From contig JAGAQU010000080.1 in NCBI GenBank assembly GCA_017622575.1, positions 1-39,594 on the forward strand: DNA of 39,594 nucleotides, read 5' to 3'. Below the pieces are notes generated by a model that searched no databases, was not told the origin of the DNA, and was given only the letters and a program-made list of their open reading frames with translations. How positions within the stretch are numbered: the stretch's first letter is position 1; each line of letters starts with the position of its first letter. A program made the translations under genes and the position numbers. Origin of the DNA: Lachnospiraceae bacterium. GTDB taxonomy: Bacteria; Bacillota; Clostridia; Lachnospirales; Lachnospiraceae. This document shows, piece by piece, positions 7,845 to 16,475 of this stretch.

Positions 7845-8084
7845 TCACCAGACTTCCAAACTATCAATTGCATCCACCCACTCCTGCATTTCGCCATCTA
7901 AAGCAAGTCGAGCATACTCAAGTGGTTCATCTATTGCCAATGCATTGAGCGAATTCTGCGAACAAGGTGTTGTTTTTAATCCATCCTCTGCCTTATTACA
8001 ATCAATGCGCAATATATAATTCTCAAATGTGGTTACATCAATACTGTTTGTCTGTGGGTTATACTCTGCGTATATTAATCGCAT
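7845..8084 (-). CDS. Small DUF6061-like conserved protein
   Basis: The protein is 79 aa from the ATG at 8084 (GGAAAGGA about 7 bases upstream). It begins MRLIYAEYN and has the conserved-looking segments TTFENYILRID, ALAIDEPLEYARLAL and a WVDA-type tail. I recall these from the DUF6061 family, which often occurs next to integrative elements and recombinases in gut Firmicutes. There is no membrane segment. It is a single-gene unit with its own terminator. The function is unknown and the family assignment is from memory. Confidence 0.7.
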   Translation of the reverse strand: MRLIYAEYNPQTNSIDVTTFENYILRIDCNKAEDGLKTTPCSQNSLNALAIDEPLEYARLALDGEMQEWVDAIDSLEVW

Positions 8085-8386
8085 CTTATCTGTCCTTTCC
8101 AATAATTGTATTAAAAGCATTTCATCCGGTCCCAACTGCCATTTTTATAATTTGTTATAAGTTGTTACCTGATTTTCTTTCCCTTGTTTTTTCCCTTATC
8201 AGAGGTCATAACCAAGGGTAAAACGATATAACACGATACAAGATGTGACGGAGAGGACACCCATGAAAACTTTAGTATTTTCAAGGGTTTGACGAGTTTT
8301 TTATAACAAGATATAACACTTATTAAATCCCTTAAAATACCTCAAGTGAGAATTCAAATTTTTCATTGTATATATAATCTTTACTT
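8085..8386. other. Gene-poor spacer with a 10-bp direct repeat
   Basis: I see no supported gene here. The exact decamer GATATAACAC occurs at 8225-8234 and 8310-8319. A stop-free minus-strand frame of about 55 codons (about 8185-8346) lacks a start and ribosome site, and its last part is Lys/Gly-rich. The spacer separates the stress module from the accessory island, and next to a DUF6061-like gene it could be an old integration scar. That is speculation. Confidence 0.3.
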
Positions 8387-9328
8387 TCATAAGATCTCTT
8401 TTAACCAATTAATTCTTCTTTCCATTGCATTTTTTAATATCGTATTTTTTAACGCTGTTTCAAATCCATGACAAGTCCCTTTTTCCTCGTACAATTCTAC
8501 TGCCACGCCTTCTTGTTGCAGTCTATCTGAAAAGTCAATACCCTCGTCATGTAAACAATCAAATTCTGCCACTTCCATATATGTTCTTGGGAAAAAACTT
8601 AAGCTTTCAGCCTCCATAGGTGATGCATACTTCACATCAACTACACTGGCATCATTCAGATACGCATTCCACATCATTTTTGATAATTTTGCATTCCATA
8701 TAGGAGTATCTGTATATCGCTTCATAGATTCTGTTTCCATTCTTCTATCTGTCACTGGATAAATTAACATTACTCCATTAGGAAGTTGTTCTTTTCTTTC
8801 ATCTAACATAAGTGTAACAGAAGCCGCCAAATTCCCACCGGCACTGTCACCGCCAATTACAATCCTATTTTTATCAATACCTAACTTACTTGCATTCTTG
8901 ATTGTCCATTGATATGCACAGTAACAATCTTCTACCGGAATAGGAAATGAATATTTTGGTGCTAACCGATAATCTACATAAACGACTTTGCATTTGGTTC
9001 TTTCAGCATACCATTTTGCAATTTGGTAATGCGCTCCTGAAGCCCTTAACAAAAATCCACCACCATGAAAATAAACTATACAAGGAAGTTCTTTCTTACA
9101 ACCTCTTGGTTCAATAACATATGTCTTTAGCTTCGCATCCATATATCCTGCAATTTCATATTGTATAACATTAACTGCGTCATCTGATTTACATTTAAAC
9201 ATATATTTCATTGCGCAATTTATAAGTGGATAAAGTTTTATATTTGATGGTGCTTTTTGTTTTGCTATTTTCAATAATTCTTTATTTATATTATACTTCA
9301 TTCTTCTCTTCGCCAACTTCAAATTCAT
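8387..9328 (-). CDS. Alpha/beta hydrolase (hormone-sensitive lipase family esterase)
   Basis: The protein is 313 aa. The oxyanion-hole motif HGGG is at 88-91, the nucleophile S162 lies in GDSAGG, and likely triad partners are D257 (EFDCLHD) and H287 (CHGFE). This is a complete bacterial HSL/Aes-like cytoplasmic carboxylesterase acting on short acyl esters; there is no signal peptide. The ATG follows immediately after the TAA of the dinD remnant, with only a weak ribosome site (AGGAAAA, distant), so translation may once have been coupled to that gene. The length is normal for the family. Confidence 0.88.
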   Translation of the reverse strand: MNLKLAKRRMKYNINKELLKIAKQKAPSNIKLYPLINCAMKYMFKCKSDDAVNVIQYEIAGYMDAKLKTYVIEPRGCKKELPCIVYFHGGGFLLRASGAHYQIAKWYAERTKCKVVYVDYRLAPKYSFPIPVEDCYCAYQWTIKNASKLGIDKNRIVIGGDSAGGNLAASVTLMLDERKEQLPNGVMLIYPVTDRRMETESMKRYTDTPIWNAKLSKMMWNAYLNDASVVDVKYASPMEAESLSFFPRTYMEVAEFDCLHDEGIDFSDRLQQEGVAVELYEEKGTCHGFETALKNTILKNAMERRINWLKEIL

Positions 9329-9693
9329 TTACTCATCAAGCATCAGTTTTCCTGCTTTCGCTTTTGCTTTTAACCGAGCCATCGTTCCCTTTCGATTTCT
9401 TGTATGCTTTTCTCAGGCGTCGGTAAATCCTCGGGCATAGTGCCCCCTATTTTTTCTATAGCACTACGTACTTCTTTCCCAACAGAATAGTGAATGGAAG
9501 TGGCAGTTTTTGCATTATCCACTTCGTCCTTCCTCAACTTTTCTTCCGTCTGTGAAATACGAAAAAGATTCGCAATCAACTCTGTACTACCCATATAGCC
9601 AAGTATCTTTTGACCGACCTCAAGATTCTTTCGCTTGTGAATATCATCAACATCTAATCCTCCATATCTAAAAATTGTTCTGTCTTTCCCACC
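9329..9693 (-). pseudogene. dinD: dinD C-terminal remnant, frameshifted
   Basis: The readable part begins RYGGLDVDDIHKRKN and continues with MGSTELIANLFRISQTEEK and GGTMPEDLPTPEKSIQ, all of which I recognise from the C-terminal third of DinD (DNA-damage-inducible protein D). The N-terminal two thirds (Bro-N/KilA-like region) is missing. The frame stops at 9370 after ERWLG, yet a +1 shift gives the expected basic tail RLKAKAKAGKLMLDE ending at TAA 9329-9331. So there are two lesions: loss of the front, and a frameshift near 9380. Upstream the frame closes inside the DUF1016 remnant, showing a fusion junction. Confidence 0.8.
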
Positions 9694-10427
9694 TCAAGTC
9701 GATACTCTCTTCCAACAAACGCAAACCCTGTTCCTAACTCTAAGAGAAAATTCTGAACATCAGCCATTAAGGCATCCTTAAGTTCCTTTTCATCATATCC
9801 TTCCCGGAGCGCTAAAAAATCAAAATTGTAAGGATCCTTTGTCATCTGTTGTGCAAGGTCACTTTTTACATCAGGTAAAACTTTTGAAAAATTACTGATC
9901 GCTTTCCCCTGTCGCTCATATAAATCTGTATCTAAGAAGTTTAATAAAACTGCTCTTGACCAATTATTCTCCAAAGTTTTGTGCACATAAAAAAGTGCCT
10001 TGTTAACATCTTTTCTGCATTTACCAATAATTTGAATGTGATGTCCCCATGGAATTTTAAAAACCGTTTCGTCTATGCAATCCACAGCAAGTTGTTGTGG
10101 ATTTATATCTGTATGGGAATTCTCAACAACTTGTTGTGGATTTTCAAAATACAATTCGAAGAACCAACACATGTACCTCAAATTTGTAACTGAAAAAGAT
10201 TTTACATCAGGCAATTCTGCTCTAAGATCTTTACTGATTTTACTATAAAAATCTGAACCATATAACGCCAGTTTATTCATTCTTGATATATCTTTTCCAA
10301 GATTCCAATAAAACAAAAGCATCTCTTCATTTACCTTGGAAGCTGCCTTAATCTGACATTGTTTAAAATTCAAACTGATGCTTTTTATCCATTCCGAATA
10401 TTCCGGATTAATAATAACTTCACCCAT
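9654..10427 (-). pseudogene. yhcG: DUF1016/YhcG nuclease, C-terminally truncated
   Basis: It starts at ATG 10427 (GAAAGG 10-12 bases upstream). The DUF1016 N-terminal domain is present (WGHHIQIIGKCRK, then NFDFLALREGYDEKELKDAL). The PDDEXK nuclease part breaks off right after FAFVGREYRLEVG, where a normal protein continues with the (F/Y)xxDLLFYN core; here the frame runs into DinD sequence and stops. The catalytic Asp-Glu-x-Lys residues are absent, so it should be nuclease-dead. YhcG-type proteins are often beside restriction or mobile genes. A second, differently broken DUF1016 gene is at 12041-12989. Confidence 0.8.
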
Positions 10428-10592
10428 AAAAAACAACCTTTCTCTATTTTTATCCTCATTGGTTTGAATTTCATCATAATTGTATTATGATATTATTTTT
10501 TAAATAAGATGTGCCATATTCTCAATACTGCTCTTTTGAACACCAATAATTAAGTGTGCATCAACTTCAAATTTGTTTTCCTGTAATCAATC

Positions 10593-10944
10593 CTAATCTA
10601 TAACTAAATTCCCCATTGACCTTTCACCTGTTACCTTCTCACCAAGTCTATTTGCCCAGCCTTCTGTAAAAAATGAAAAGTATGAAATCTGATCATCTTT
10701 TCTCTTTTTATGTAAATTCGGCAAAAATCCCCACAAAGTAGAAGGTATCCCAATTACAATAAGATAAAGTGGCCCTAAAATAAGGGACTGTATTGTATGA
10801 CCATATTCATGCACAAGAAGTCTTCTTGAAAGTTCATCTTTTGTATACCCATCTTTTAATTTATCATAAAAGTATGGTTCTTTCGTTACAAATACAAACA
10901 TTCCCCCATGTACACTGCACGCTAAAATACAAAACATTTTTCAT
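10593..10944 (-). pseudogene. HEYGH membrane metallopeptidase-like protein, internally deleted
   Basis: The good start (ATG 10944, GGAG 8 bases upstream) reads MKNVLYFSVQCTWG and then leaves the frame of the rest. The main frame picks up at GGMFVFVTKEP and continues with a zinc-binding motif HEYGH, a hydrophobic segment (LGPLYLIVIGIPSTLWGF) and SFFTEGWANRLG, ending in MGNLVID. I recall a Firmicutes family with this C-terminal half and a longer N terminus. The join at CATGGGGGAA fits an out-of-frame deletion of the segment between. The alternative, a short ORF starting at 10937, has poor initiation. Confidence 0.65.
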
Positions 10945-11110
10945 AGTACGTTCTCCACCAATTTCGATTTGTCAAATTCATAAAATATGAAATTCTTATA
11001 TAATCGTAAAACGAATAACACACGCATGAACTAAATCCGGATCGCAGTTTTCACATAGAATGCCAGTAGCCCTTTTAAAAACAATGCCCTCCGCTTTTTG
11101 GACCTTCTCT

Positions 11111-11422
11111 TTATTTCCGTTTTTTTAATACAAGTAATACGGTAAACACTATAACAAAAAATAATATATAGGTAACCAAAAGACTTATAGGCTCAAAAGA
11201 TAACCAAGTTTCACCTTGTATGACCTGATTTGGAGACGCTGACATCGGAAAAGTCTTATTCATCATGATTCCAAATCCATCATAACCTACCCATTCACCA
11301 CCCGAATAAGTAATACATAAAAACATTTTTTTCATTACAAAATATGTTAACAGGTTAATAGCAATCCCAAGCAGATTTACAATGCCTGAAATTAATAAAG
11401 ATTTTTTTATAATATGCTTCAT
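11111..11422 (-). CDS. Small membrane protein, two transmembrane segments
   Basis: The protein is 103 aa. There is an N-terminal hydrophobic segment (about 10-30), an extracytoplasmic middle of about 45 residues with a GEWVGYDGFG region, and a C-terminal hydrophobic segment (about 78-98) ending in a basic KKRK tail. It lies 10 bases downstream of the GNAT gene at 11433, so the two are probably cotranscribed. No family is recognised. Confidence 0.65.
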   Translation of the reverse strand: MKHIIKKSLLISGIVNLLGIAINLLTYFVMKKMFLCITYSGGEWVGYDGFGIMMNKTFPMSASPNQVIQGETWLSFEPISLLVTYILFFVIVFTVLLVLKKRK

Positions 11423-11432
11423 TTCATACCCT

Positions 11433-11903
11433 CTATACTTTCTTGTAAAAAACTAATGTCAACTTATCATTAATGGATTCTGTCTTTCCGGTCTTGTGAT
11501 ACCCCATTTTTTCATAAAAATAGCAATTGCCCTTTTCTTGCAAAATAGTATCAAGTTCCCAATTTGATTTGCCGTGTATTTCTTCTACAAGATTTATAGC
11601 TATCTGCGCATATCCTTTATTTCTGTATTCTTCCATGATAAAGATTGGGGATATTCTTTTGGTTTTTTCTTCTTCTTTCTTGTCAACTACTCTGACAGCA
11701 CCGACCTTAACCTCATCAATCACAATAAAATAATAATATGTAAATGGTTGTTTCAATCGCATAATTATTTTATCAATTTTTTCCGTTGCCGGACTGGTTT
11801 CTGTATCCTGGTATTTTGCATATAATCCTTGAAATGCTTCCACTTGCATCTTCCATAACAATTCCGCTTCTTCAAGTCCAATTCTTACTAATTTAGAGTT
11901 CAT
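11433..11903 (-). CDS. GNAT-family N-acetyltransferase
   Basis: The protein is 156 aa. The acetyl-CoA-binding motif A region reads IFIMEEYRNKGYAQIAINLV (about 86-105), the expected R/Q-x-x-G-x-A type, and is followed by an ending typical of small GNATs (GNCYFYEKMGYHKTG). No internal break was seen. It is followed closely by a small membrane protein gene. The substrate cannot be read from sequence; the family acetylates amines of small molecules, antibiotics or proteins. Confidence 0.85.
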   Translation of the reverse strand: MNSKLVRIGLEEAELLWKMQVEAFQGLYAKYQDTETSPATEKIDKIIMRLKQPFTYYYFIVIDEVKVGAVRVVDKKEEEKTKRISPIFIMEEYRNKGYAQIAINLVEEIHGKSNWELDTILQEKGNCYFYEKMGYHKTGKTESINDKLTLVFYKKV

Positions 11904-12040
11904 TAGTTCTTCTCCATAAAATTACCATTTATCTCTCAATATATAAGCTCATTCCATTACTGTTTTGGAATCCAAATCTCTCACAAAAAGTGAATTTACC
12001 TTCCACCGCTCCTTAATTAATCAACACAAAATCGGAATTT

Positions 12041-12989
12041 CTAAATTCCCATTTCTTTCATTTCTTTTAACATAAATTCTTGTAATTTTTTCTTATCTGG
12101 CAGATGTAACATATATGTGGAAACAAACAACTGGTTATCCATTCCAGATAATGCATACTCTACCATCTCAGAACCTTTATCTGTGCATAATAAAATGCCG
12201 ACCGGCGGATTATCTCCTTCCGACATCTCATTTTTCTTATAGTATCCTACATATGCATTTAACTGTCCCAAATCTTCATGCTTAAATTCGTCATTCTTAA
12301 GTTCTATTATGACATTACAGTGTAGCAATCGATTATAGAATACTAAGTCTACAAAATAGTATTTATCATCAATAATAATGCGTTTTTGCCTTGCCTCAAA
12401 GCAAAATCCTTCTCCAAGCTCTAGCATAAATTCTTGCAAATGATCCATCAGGGCTTGTTCCAAATCTGATTCTGATACTGCGTCTTTCGCATCCAATCCA
12501 AGAAACTCGAATGTAAATGGATCTTTTATCGTAAGTGTTCCATTTTCTTTATTATCCGTCGATGGTTGTATTAATAGTTCTGGTTTCTTGCTAATTCCAG
12601 CTCTGACATACAGATTGGTCTTTATCTGCCTGCGTAACTCTCTGACACTCCAGTTACATTTAATACATTCAGTTTCATAAAAAAATCTTTCAAAAGTTCG
12701 ACACTGTCGAACCAATTTGCGGGTAAACAAGATAAAATTGCCTACACGCCTTAAATAATGTTATGTTCAGTCCTTTTTCTGATATTTGATTTTCAAGATT
12801 TTTCAGTAAATGCGCTCCATATTCTGCTCTATCACTTCCACCTTGTTCATATTCTACAATATAGTATCCAATTGCCCAGTTTCGAAGTGTCATCAGTTGA
12901 TTCACAGCACTCTTAGCAGCATTTCCGGCTTTTATATTTATACTTTTTATACTATCTGCCAGAATTTCAAATTTCATATTATCTGCCAT
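12041..12989 (-). pseudogene. DUF1016 nuclease broken by an internal out-of-frame deletion
   Basis: The front (ATG 12989, MADNMKFEILAD) carries the DUF1016 N-terminal region up to YPQIGSTVSNF. The back, in another frame, resumes at FYETECIKCNWSVRELRRQ and holds an intact PDDEXK core: FVDLVFYN followed by VIIELKNDEFKHEDLGQL. The usual 40-50 residues between these blocks are missing, and the two frames overlap at 12690-12730. The breakpoint coincides with the near-perfect palindrome TTCGACACTGTCGAA (12697-12711). Residues for catalysis survive but no single frame connects them, so the gene is probably dead or makes two fragments. Confidence 0.8.
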
Positions 12990-13049
12990 TCACCATTCTT
13001 CCTTTCGATTTGTGTCAGTACTGCTGACACAATTAAAAAAATCAAAATT

Positions 13050-13360
13050 TTACTCTTTATGGCCTCCGGTAATCTCAATGGGATTCCCATCAGGATCCAT
13101 AAATGTAAAATACCAATAAGCCGAAAATACATTTAAATATCTTATCGGAGTCATATTCATTCCAATTCCCAAATCTAATATACTTCCGGAAATTGTTCAT
13201 CATAATACCCATTCATCAGGCACAAATTCAACCCTGGATTATTGAACATTGCAAATCTTTTCCCATTAGTTGCACTTACCTTCATATCTAATACTTTTTC
13301 ATAAAAATCCAACGATTTGTCAAAATCTTTTACAACTAGATAAATTGATCCCCAACTCAT
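13050..13360 (-). pseudogene. VOC/glyoxalase-fold protein, internally deleted
   Basis: The N-terminal half (MSWGSIYLVVKDFDKSLDFY to LCLMNGYYDEQFPEVY) stops at 13175. In another frame the last 40 residues of the family follow directly (NMTPIRYLNVFSAYWYF, then FMDPDGNPIEITGGHKE) and end at TAA 13050-13052. A normal protein has about 30-40 more residues between the two pieces. So the centre was deleted out of frame. Function as a metal-dependent dioxygenase/lyase or resistance protein is lost. The intact VOC gene at 13988 is a different subfamily. Confidence 0.78.
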
Positions 13361-13378
13361 ACTGTTACCTCCTTCACA

Positions 13379-13942
13379 CTAAAATGCATTATTTACAAGT
13401 ACACCTTCGCGCCACTTCTCGATAATCTTCTTTATATTTGCTTCCGGTGCGTCGGTTCCATCCAGTTCCATCTTTACGCAAGGCAAGCTGTTCATCCATT
13501 CTTTCTGTTCCTGAAGATTTGGAGAACCGTTACTTTCATAACTTCTATTAGATTCAAGAAACTTCATATGGTTAAGATACATATCTCCGCCCGCAAGCAC
13601 TCGTTTACCAAATCTTTCAACTGCGCGGTTATGAACTCTATTAACCCGCACATTCGGCTCAACGTATAAAAGCACCATCAACTCAAACATCTCATCAAAT
13701 GCCTGATGGAAAGAGCTCATTGATCCTGCCATCACAAAATGTTCACATGATGAAACTGCTTGGCTTAATCTGTTTATCTTTTCTTCACGGCTATACATTA
13801 CCGTATATGGCTTTTCAGTATCCGTTCTCCAAATATAATCATCCACATCATAGTATGGATACCCTAATTCGTTAGCCAATAACTTCCCAAGTGTAGTTTT
13901 GCCACTTCCGGAAGGGCCAATAATCATGATTCCCGTTGCCAT
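13379..13942 (-). CDS. P-loop kinase-like protein (shikimate/adenylate kinase fold)
   Basis: The protein is 187 aa from ATG 13942, chosen because GGGAG lies 8 bases upstream; an earlier in-frame start at 13963 has no site. Walker A GPSGSGKTT is at about residues 8-16, followed by YYDVDDYIWR, a D-x-D region used for magnesium or substrate in small-molecule kinases, and an arginine-rich lid (RVHNRAVERFGKR). Similar proteins are annotated as AAA-family or adenylate-kinase-like; the substrate is unknown. It stands among unrelated single genes. Confidence 0.82.
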   Translation of the reverse strand: MATGIMIIGPSGSGKTTLGKLLANELGYPYYDVDDYIWRTDTEKPYTVMYSREEKINRLSQAVSSCEHFVMAGSMSSFHQAFDEMFELMVLLYVEPNVRVNRVHNRAVERFGKRVLAGGDMYLNHMKFLESNRSYESNGSPNLQEQKEWMNSLPCVKMELDGTDAPEANIKKIIEKWREGVLVNNAF

Positions 13943-13987
13943 TGTTATTTCTCCCATCGGCACAAAAATAAGAATTTCCGGATTCCC

Positions 13988-14398
13988 TTAACCGAGGTTG
14001 TCACTTCCAATTTCCAAAAGATTTCCTTCCGGGTCAGACACATAAAAATTCCTAATGCCAAAAGGATATGTAATTGGTCCACCTGCCGGGAACTTCACAT
14101 CCAGCTTAGATAACCTTTCGTATTCCTCGTCAATGTCCTCATAAGTCGGAAGCCACATTCCAATCTCAAAAGTTTGATTTATTCCGTCCGCCCGCTTATA
14201 GTCTTCATTGATAGCCTTAATGAACTCTTCCTTGCTATACATGAAAAAGGACAACCTGCCGCCGGCTGTAAAAAACTCTGCAAAAGCTCCTCCGTCCCAG
14301 TCAGTTTCAAATCCTAAGATATCTCTGTAAAAGCGAACCATCCTGTCCATGTTTTCTGCAAAAATACATACTCCTGTTCGTACATTTCTTCCATTCAT
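13988..14398 (-). CDS. VOC-family protein (glyoxalase/bleomycin-resistance fold)
   Basis: The protein is 136 aa from ATG 14398 (GGAGG 7 bases upstream). Both beta-alpha-beta-beta-beta halves are present: CIFAENMDRMVRFYRDILGF at the front, and a C-terminal RNFYVSDPEGNLLEIGS with the metal-site glutamate region. The length is normal for a single VOC unit, which dimerises to make the active site. The substrate is unknown: lactoylglutathione-lyase-like, a dioxygenase, or drug binding. No break was seen, unlike the neighbouring VOC remnant at 13050. Confidence 0.86.
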   Translation of the reverse strand: MNGRNVRTGVCIFAENMDRMVRFYRDILGFETDWDGGAFAEFFTAGGRLSFFMYSKEEFIKAINEDYKRADGINQTFEIGMWLPTYEDIDEEYERLSKLDVKFPAGGPITYPFGIRNFYVSDPEGNLLEIGSDNLG

Positions 14399-14471
14399 TT
14401 TCATCCCTCCGGTCAAAAGATTCTTCATACAATATGCCTATGCTTTTTACCCCAAACAATTTTCTTACTAA

Positions 14472-14734
14472 TCAATCCACGCGATGAAACAGCTTTAATC
14501 TTTGTGCTTCATTTGCTTCAAATCCAAACTTTTTATAGAAAGGAATCTTATCTGGAGCAGCGCATAATTCAACAAATATTTCTGTTCCTTTTACGCCGTT
14601 GTCATTAATGAATTTCAATAATTCATTTATCAGCAAACGACCTATTCCTTTGTGCTGATATTCAGGACGCACGACCACAACTCTATAAACTGTTCCGCTG
14701 TCAATTCATTATACCTTACTATCAATTCTCCCAT
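14472..14734 (-). pseudogene. GNAT acetyltransferase with deleted centre
   Basis: The start at ATG 14734 (GGAG 8 bases upstream) gives MGELIVRYNELTAEQFIELW. A second frame then supplies TVYRVVVVRPEYQHKGIGRL, the acetyl-CoA motif A, and a normal ending (VELCAAPDKIPFYKKFGFEA) to 14472. About 40-50 residues between are missing. The sequence at the join, CAGTTTATAGAG, can be read as QFIE in the front frame and as (T)VYR in the back frame, so it could have been present at both deletion ends. The gene is inactive unless the C-terminal piece alone is translated. Confidence 0.78.
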
Positions 14735-14767
14735 ATTTTTCACTCCTATTTAATACTGTTCATTTGA

Positions 14768-14980
14768 CTAAATTAATTTAAACAGTCCTTCTACTGTGCG
14801 AAACATCTCACACTTTGTTTTCGACCCATCATTTACAAGGCAGACAACACCATTCTCTTCGCATTCTGCTTTCACTTGTCTGGCAAAAAGAATATCTCGT
14901 TCCATCCAATGATCGAAAGCCTGTCTTTTATCAGAACATCCTTCCAAAACATATGGTACCCATTCCCGCTCTTTATAGTG
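14768..14980 (-). pseudogene. C-terminal remnant of a P-loop kinase-type protein
   Basis: A 70-codon frame without a start reads EREWVPYVLEGCSDKRQAF, HWMERDILFARQVKAE and a C-terminal NDGSKTKCEMF. I recognise this as the C-terminal end of small AAA/kinase-like proteins whose N-terminal half holds the Walker A. It ends at TAG 14768-14770. The front is gone; the sequence upstream is the end of the next GNAT gene (stop at 14986), only a few bases away. This is another deletion remnant in the island. Confidence 0.6.
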
Positions 14981-14985
14981 AGAAA

Positions 14986-15537
14986 TCAGAAAACACCATT
15001 TCTGAAATCACCTCCGTGCTTGAGCGCCAGCCACTCCTGCCTTGTAATTGCAAATACTTTAGTTATCTCATTTTCCTCATCCTCGAATTCATCAACCTGC
15101 CTGCATCCCCAGGACATTGCAGACCTGGCTGAAGGCAAATTTGTATATTTCATATAGGAAAAAATCATAGTAAACGGCGTGTTTTCAAAAGTCCAATCTC
15201 TTACCGCACTCGCCGCTTCCTTTGCATAACCTTTTCGCTGCATATCTTTCCGGATATGATATCCGATTTCAGGTTTGATCACACCACCAATATTCTGCAT
15301 AGTCAGTCCGCAGTCACCAATCATCTCCCCTGTGTCTTTCAGACAGACCGCCCATAAGCCAAATCCAAATATCCGGTATCTTTCTATATTCCTGTCGATC
15401 CACCCTCGTACTCTCTGCTCATCAAATGTGTACGGATAATGCTGCATAATATCGGAGTCTGCCAGAACAGCAAAAAGTGCATCGTAATCATCCTGATTCA
15501 TTTCTCTTAATAATAATCTTTCTGTTTCTATCCTCAT
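14986..15537 (-). CDS. GNAT-family acetyltransferase (RimJ/RimL type)
   Basis: The protein is 183 aa, full length for the family. It begins MRIETERLLLREMNQDDYDA, has FGLWAVCLKDTGEMIGDCGL in the middle, motif A IRKDMQRKGYAKEAASAV, and the SYMKYTNLPSARSA segment of this subfamily. RimJ/RimL-like enzymes acetylate alpha-amino groups of proteins or small amines in the cytoplasm. The gene is intact. It lies just upstream of the kinase remnant and its tail directly abuts it. Confidence 0.88.
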   Translation of the reverse strand: MRIETERLLLREMNQDDYDALFAVLADSDIMQHYPYTFDEQRVRGWIDRNIERYRIFGFGLWAVCLKDTGEMIGDCGLTMQNIGGVIKPEIGYHIRKDMQRKGYAKEAASAVRDWTFENTPFTMIFSYMKYTNLPSARSAMSWGCRQVDEFEDEENEITKVFAITRQEWLALKHGGDFRNGVF

Positions 15538-15563
15538 TGTTATTGCTCACCGTACAATAATTT

Positions 15564-16061
15564 CTAATTGTTTATAACAGTATTACAAATATCGCTAACA
15601 ATGCTTTCAATATCCCTTTCAGATGTAATGCTAACTTCATTTAATACATCAGAAAAATCCTTTTCTCGCCACCACCTGCGCATTGCTTCCTCACCAAAAT
15701 CATTGCAATTAGGCTTTGTTTGGTGTCGTTTTAATGTTTCTTCAAAAGGTATATCAAAATAGTATGCATATACTTTTGTATCATATAATTGAATAGCCAG
15801 CTCAAACAAGGATTTATACCAATCTGCATACATAATGCCTTCTAAAACAACAAAATCGCTATGGCTACTGCCATAAACTAAAAGTTCTTTCATAAGTGGC
15901 AGTGCAAGTGTATTTTCCCCATCTTTGACTCTAAGCATATCTCTTCTAATTACATCTTGTGAAATAAGCATAGTGTTTCTGCCAAATCTCCGTTGCAATT
16001 CTTTGGCAATTGTGGTTTTTCCACTACCTGAATTTCCTCTAAGTATAATAAGTTTTCCCAT
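15564..16061 (-). CDS. P-loop kinase (zeta-toxin/uridine-kinase-like)
   Basis: The protein is 165 aa. Walker A GNSGSGKTT is at 9-17, followed by LISQDVIRRDMLRV with the catalytic-type aspartate, LVYGSSHSDFVVLEGIMY, and an arginine-bearing lid EEAMRRWWREKDF. It is a complete small nucleotide-dependent kinase. Related proteins are annotated as AAA-family, zeta-toxin-like or gluconate/uridine-kinase-like, so the substrate is open. No partner antitoxin gene is present next to it. Confidence 0.85.
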   Translation of the reverse strand: MGKLIILRGNSGSGKTTIAKELQRRFGRNTMLISQDVIRRDMLRVKDGENTLALPLMKELLVYGSSHSDFVVLEGIMYADWYKSLFELAIQLYDTKVYAYYFDIPFEETLKRHQTKPNCNDFGEEAMRRWWREKDFSDVLNEVSITSERDIESIVSDICNTVINN

Positions 16062-16079
16062 ATCATCGCCCTTAAATTT

Positions 16080-16472
16080 TTATCTTACTCTATACCATTC
16101 TCCGGATGTAACATCTTTTTTCAAAGCTAACTCATACCCACCATCTCCATGGTACAAATAGATTTCAGTATCCTCCGGTTCCAGTTCCAAAACAAATTCA
16201 TTCTTTGCACCAATAGAGCTGTTAAGTCCTCCCCAGGCAGAATAAAACTTCAAATAGTGCGGTTTTACACCGCCACCTTCATCTTTATAGCCTCTTACAT
16301 ATCCCATTGAAGAACCAACACCTACTTTAAAAGTGATCATACTTCCGTCTTCAGATACAACAAAATCATCTGTTATATATGTACTTGTTTGGATTGAGAA
16401 GCCTGATGTTATTATCCATAAAAATACAAGACATAATGCAGCTAATATAATAATAATCACTTTTTTCTTCAT
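16080..16472 (-). CDS. Membrane-anchored secreted protein, unknown function
   Basis: The protein is 130 aa. Lysine-rich MKKK is followed by one hydrophobic segment (5-25) acting as signal anchor, then about 105 residues predicted outside the cell, rich in beta-forming residues with Gly/Tyr/Trp (KVGVGSSMGYVRGY, YSAWGGLNSS). No lipobox cysteine and no catalytic motif. It lies 3 bases downstream of the GNAT gene stop region at 16476, so the two may share a transcript. I recognise the general look from Lachnospiraceae hypotheticals but no named domain. Confidence 0.72.
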   Translation of the reverse strand: MKKKVIIIILAALCLVFLWIITSGFSIQTSTYITDDFVVSEDGSMITFKVGVGSSMGYVRGYKDEGGGVKPHYLKFYSAWGGLNSSIGAKNEFVLELEPEDTEIYLYHGDGGYELALKKDVTSGEWYRVR

Positions 16473-16475
16473 AAT

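Noticed and set aside
10996..11125. Open minus-strand frame ending KRATGILCENCDPDLVHAC
   Set aside because: No start codon, no recognised family and only about 40 codons; it might be another remnant but the evidence is too thin.
15564..16061. Zeta-type toxin of a toxin-antitoxin pair
   Set aside because: The kinase fold matches loosely, but there is no small antitoxin gene next to it; the neighbours are a GNAT and a membrane-anchored protein.
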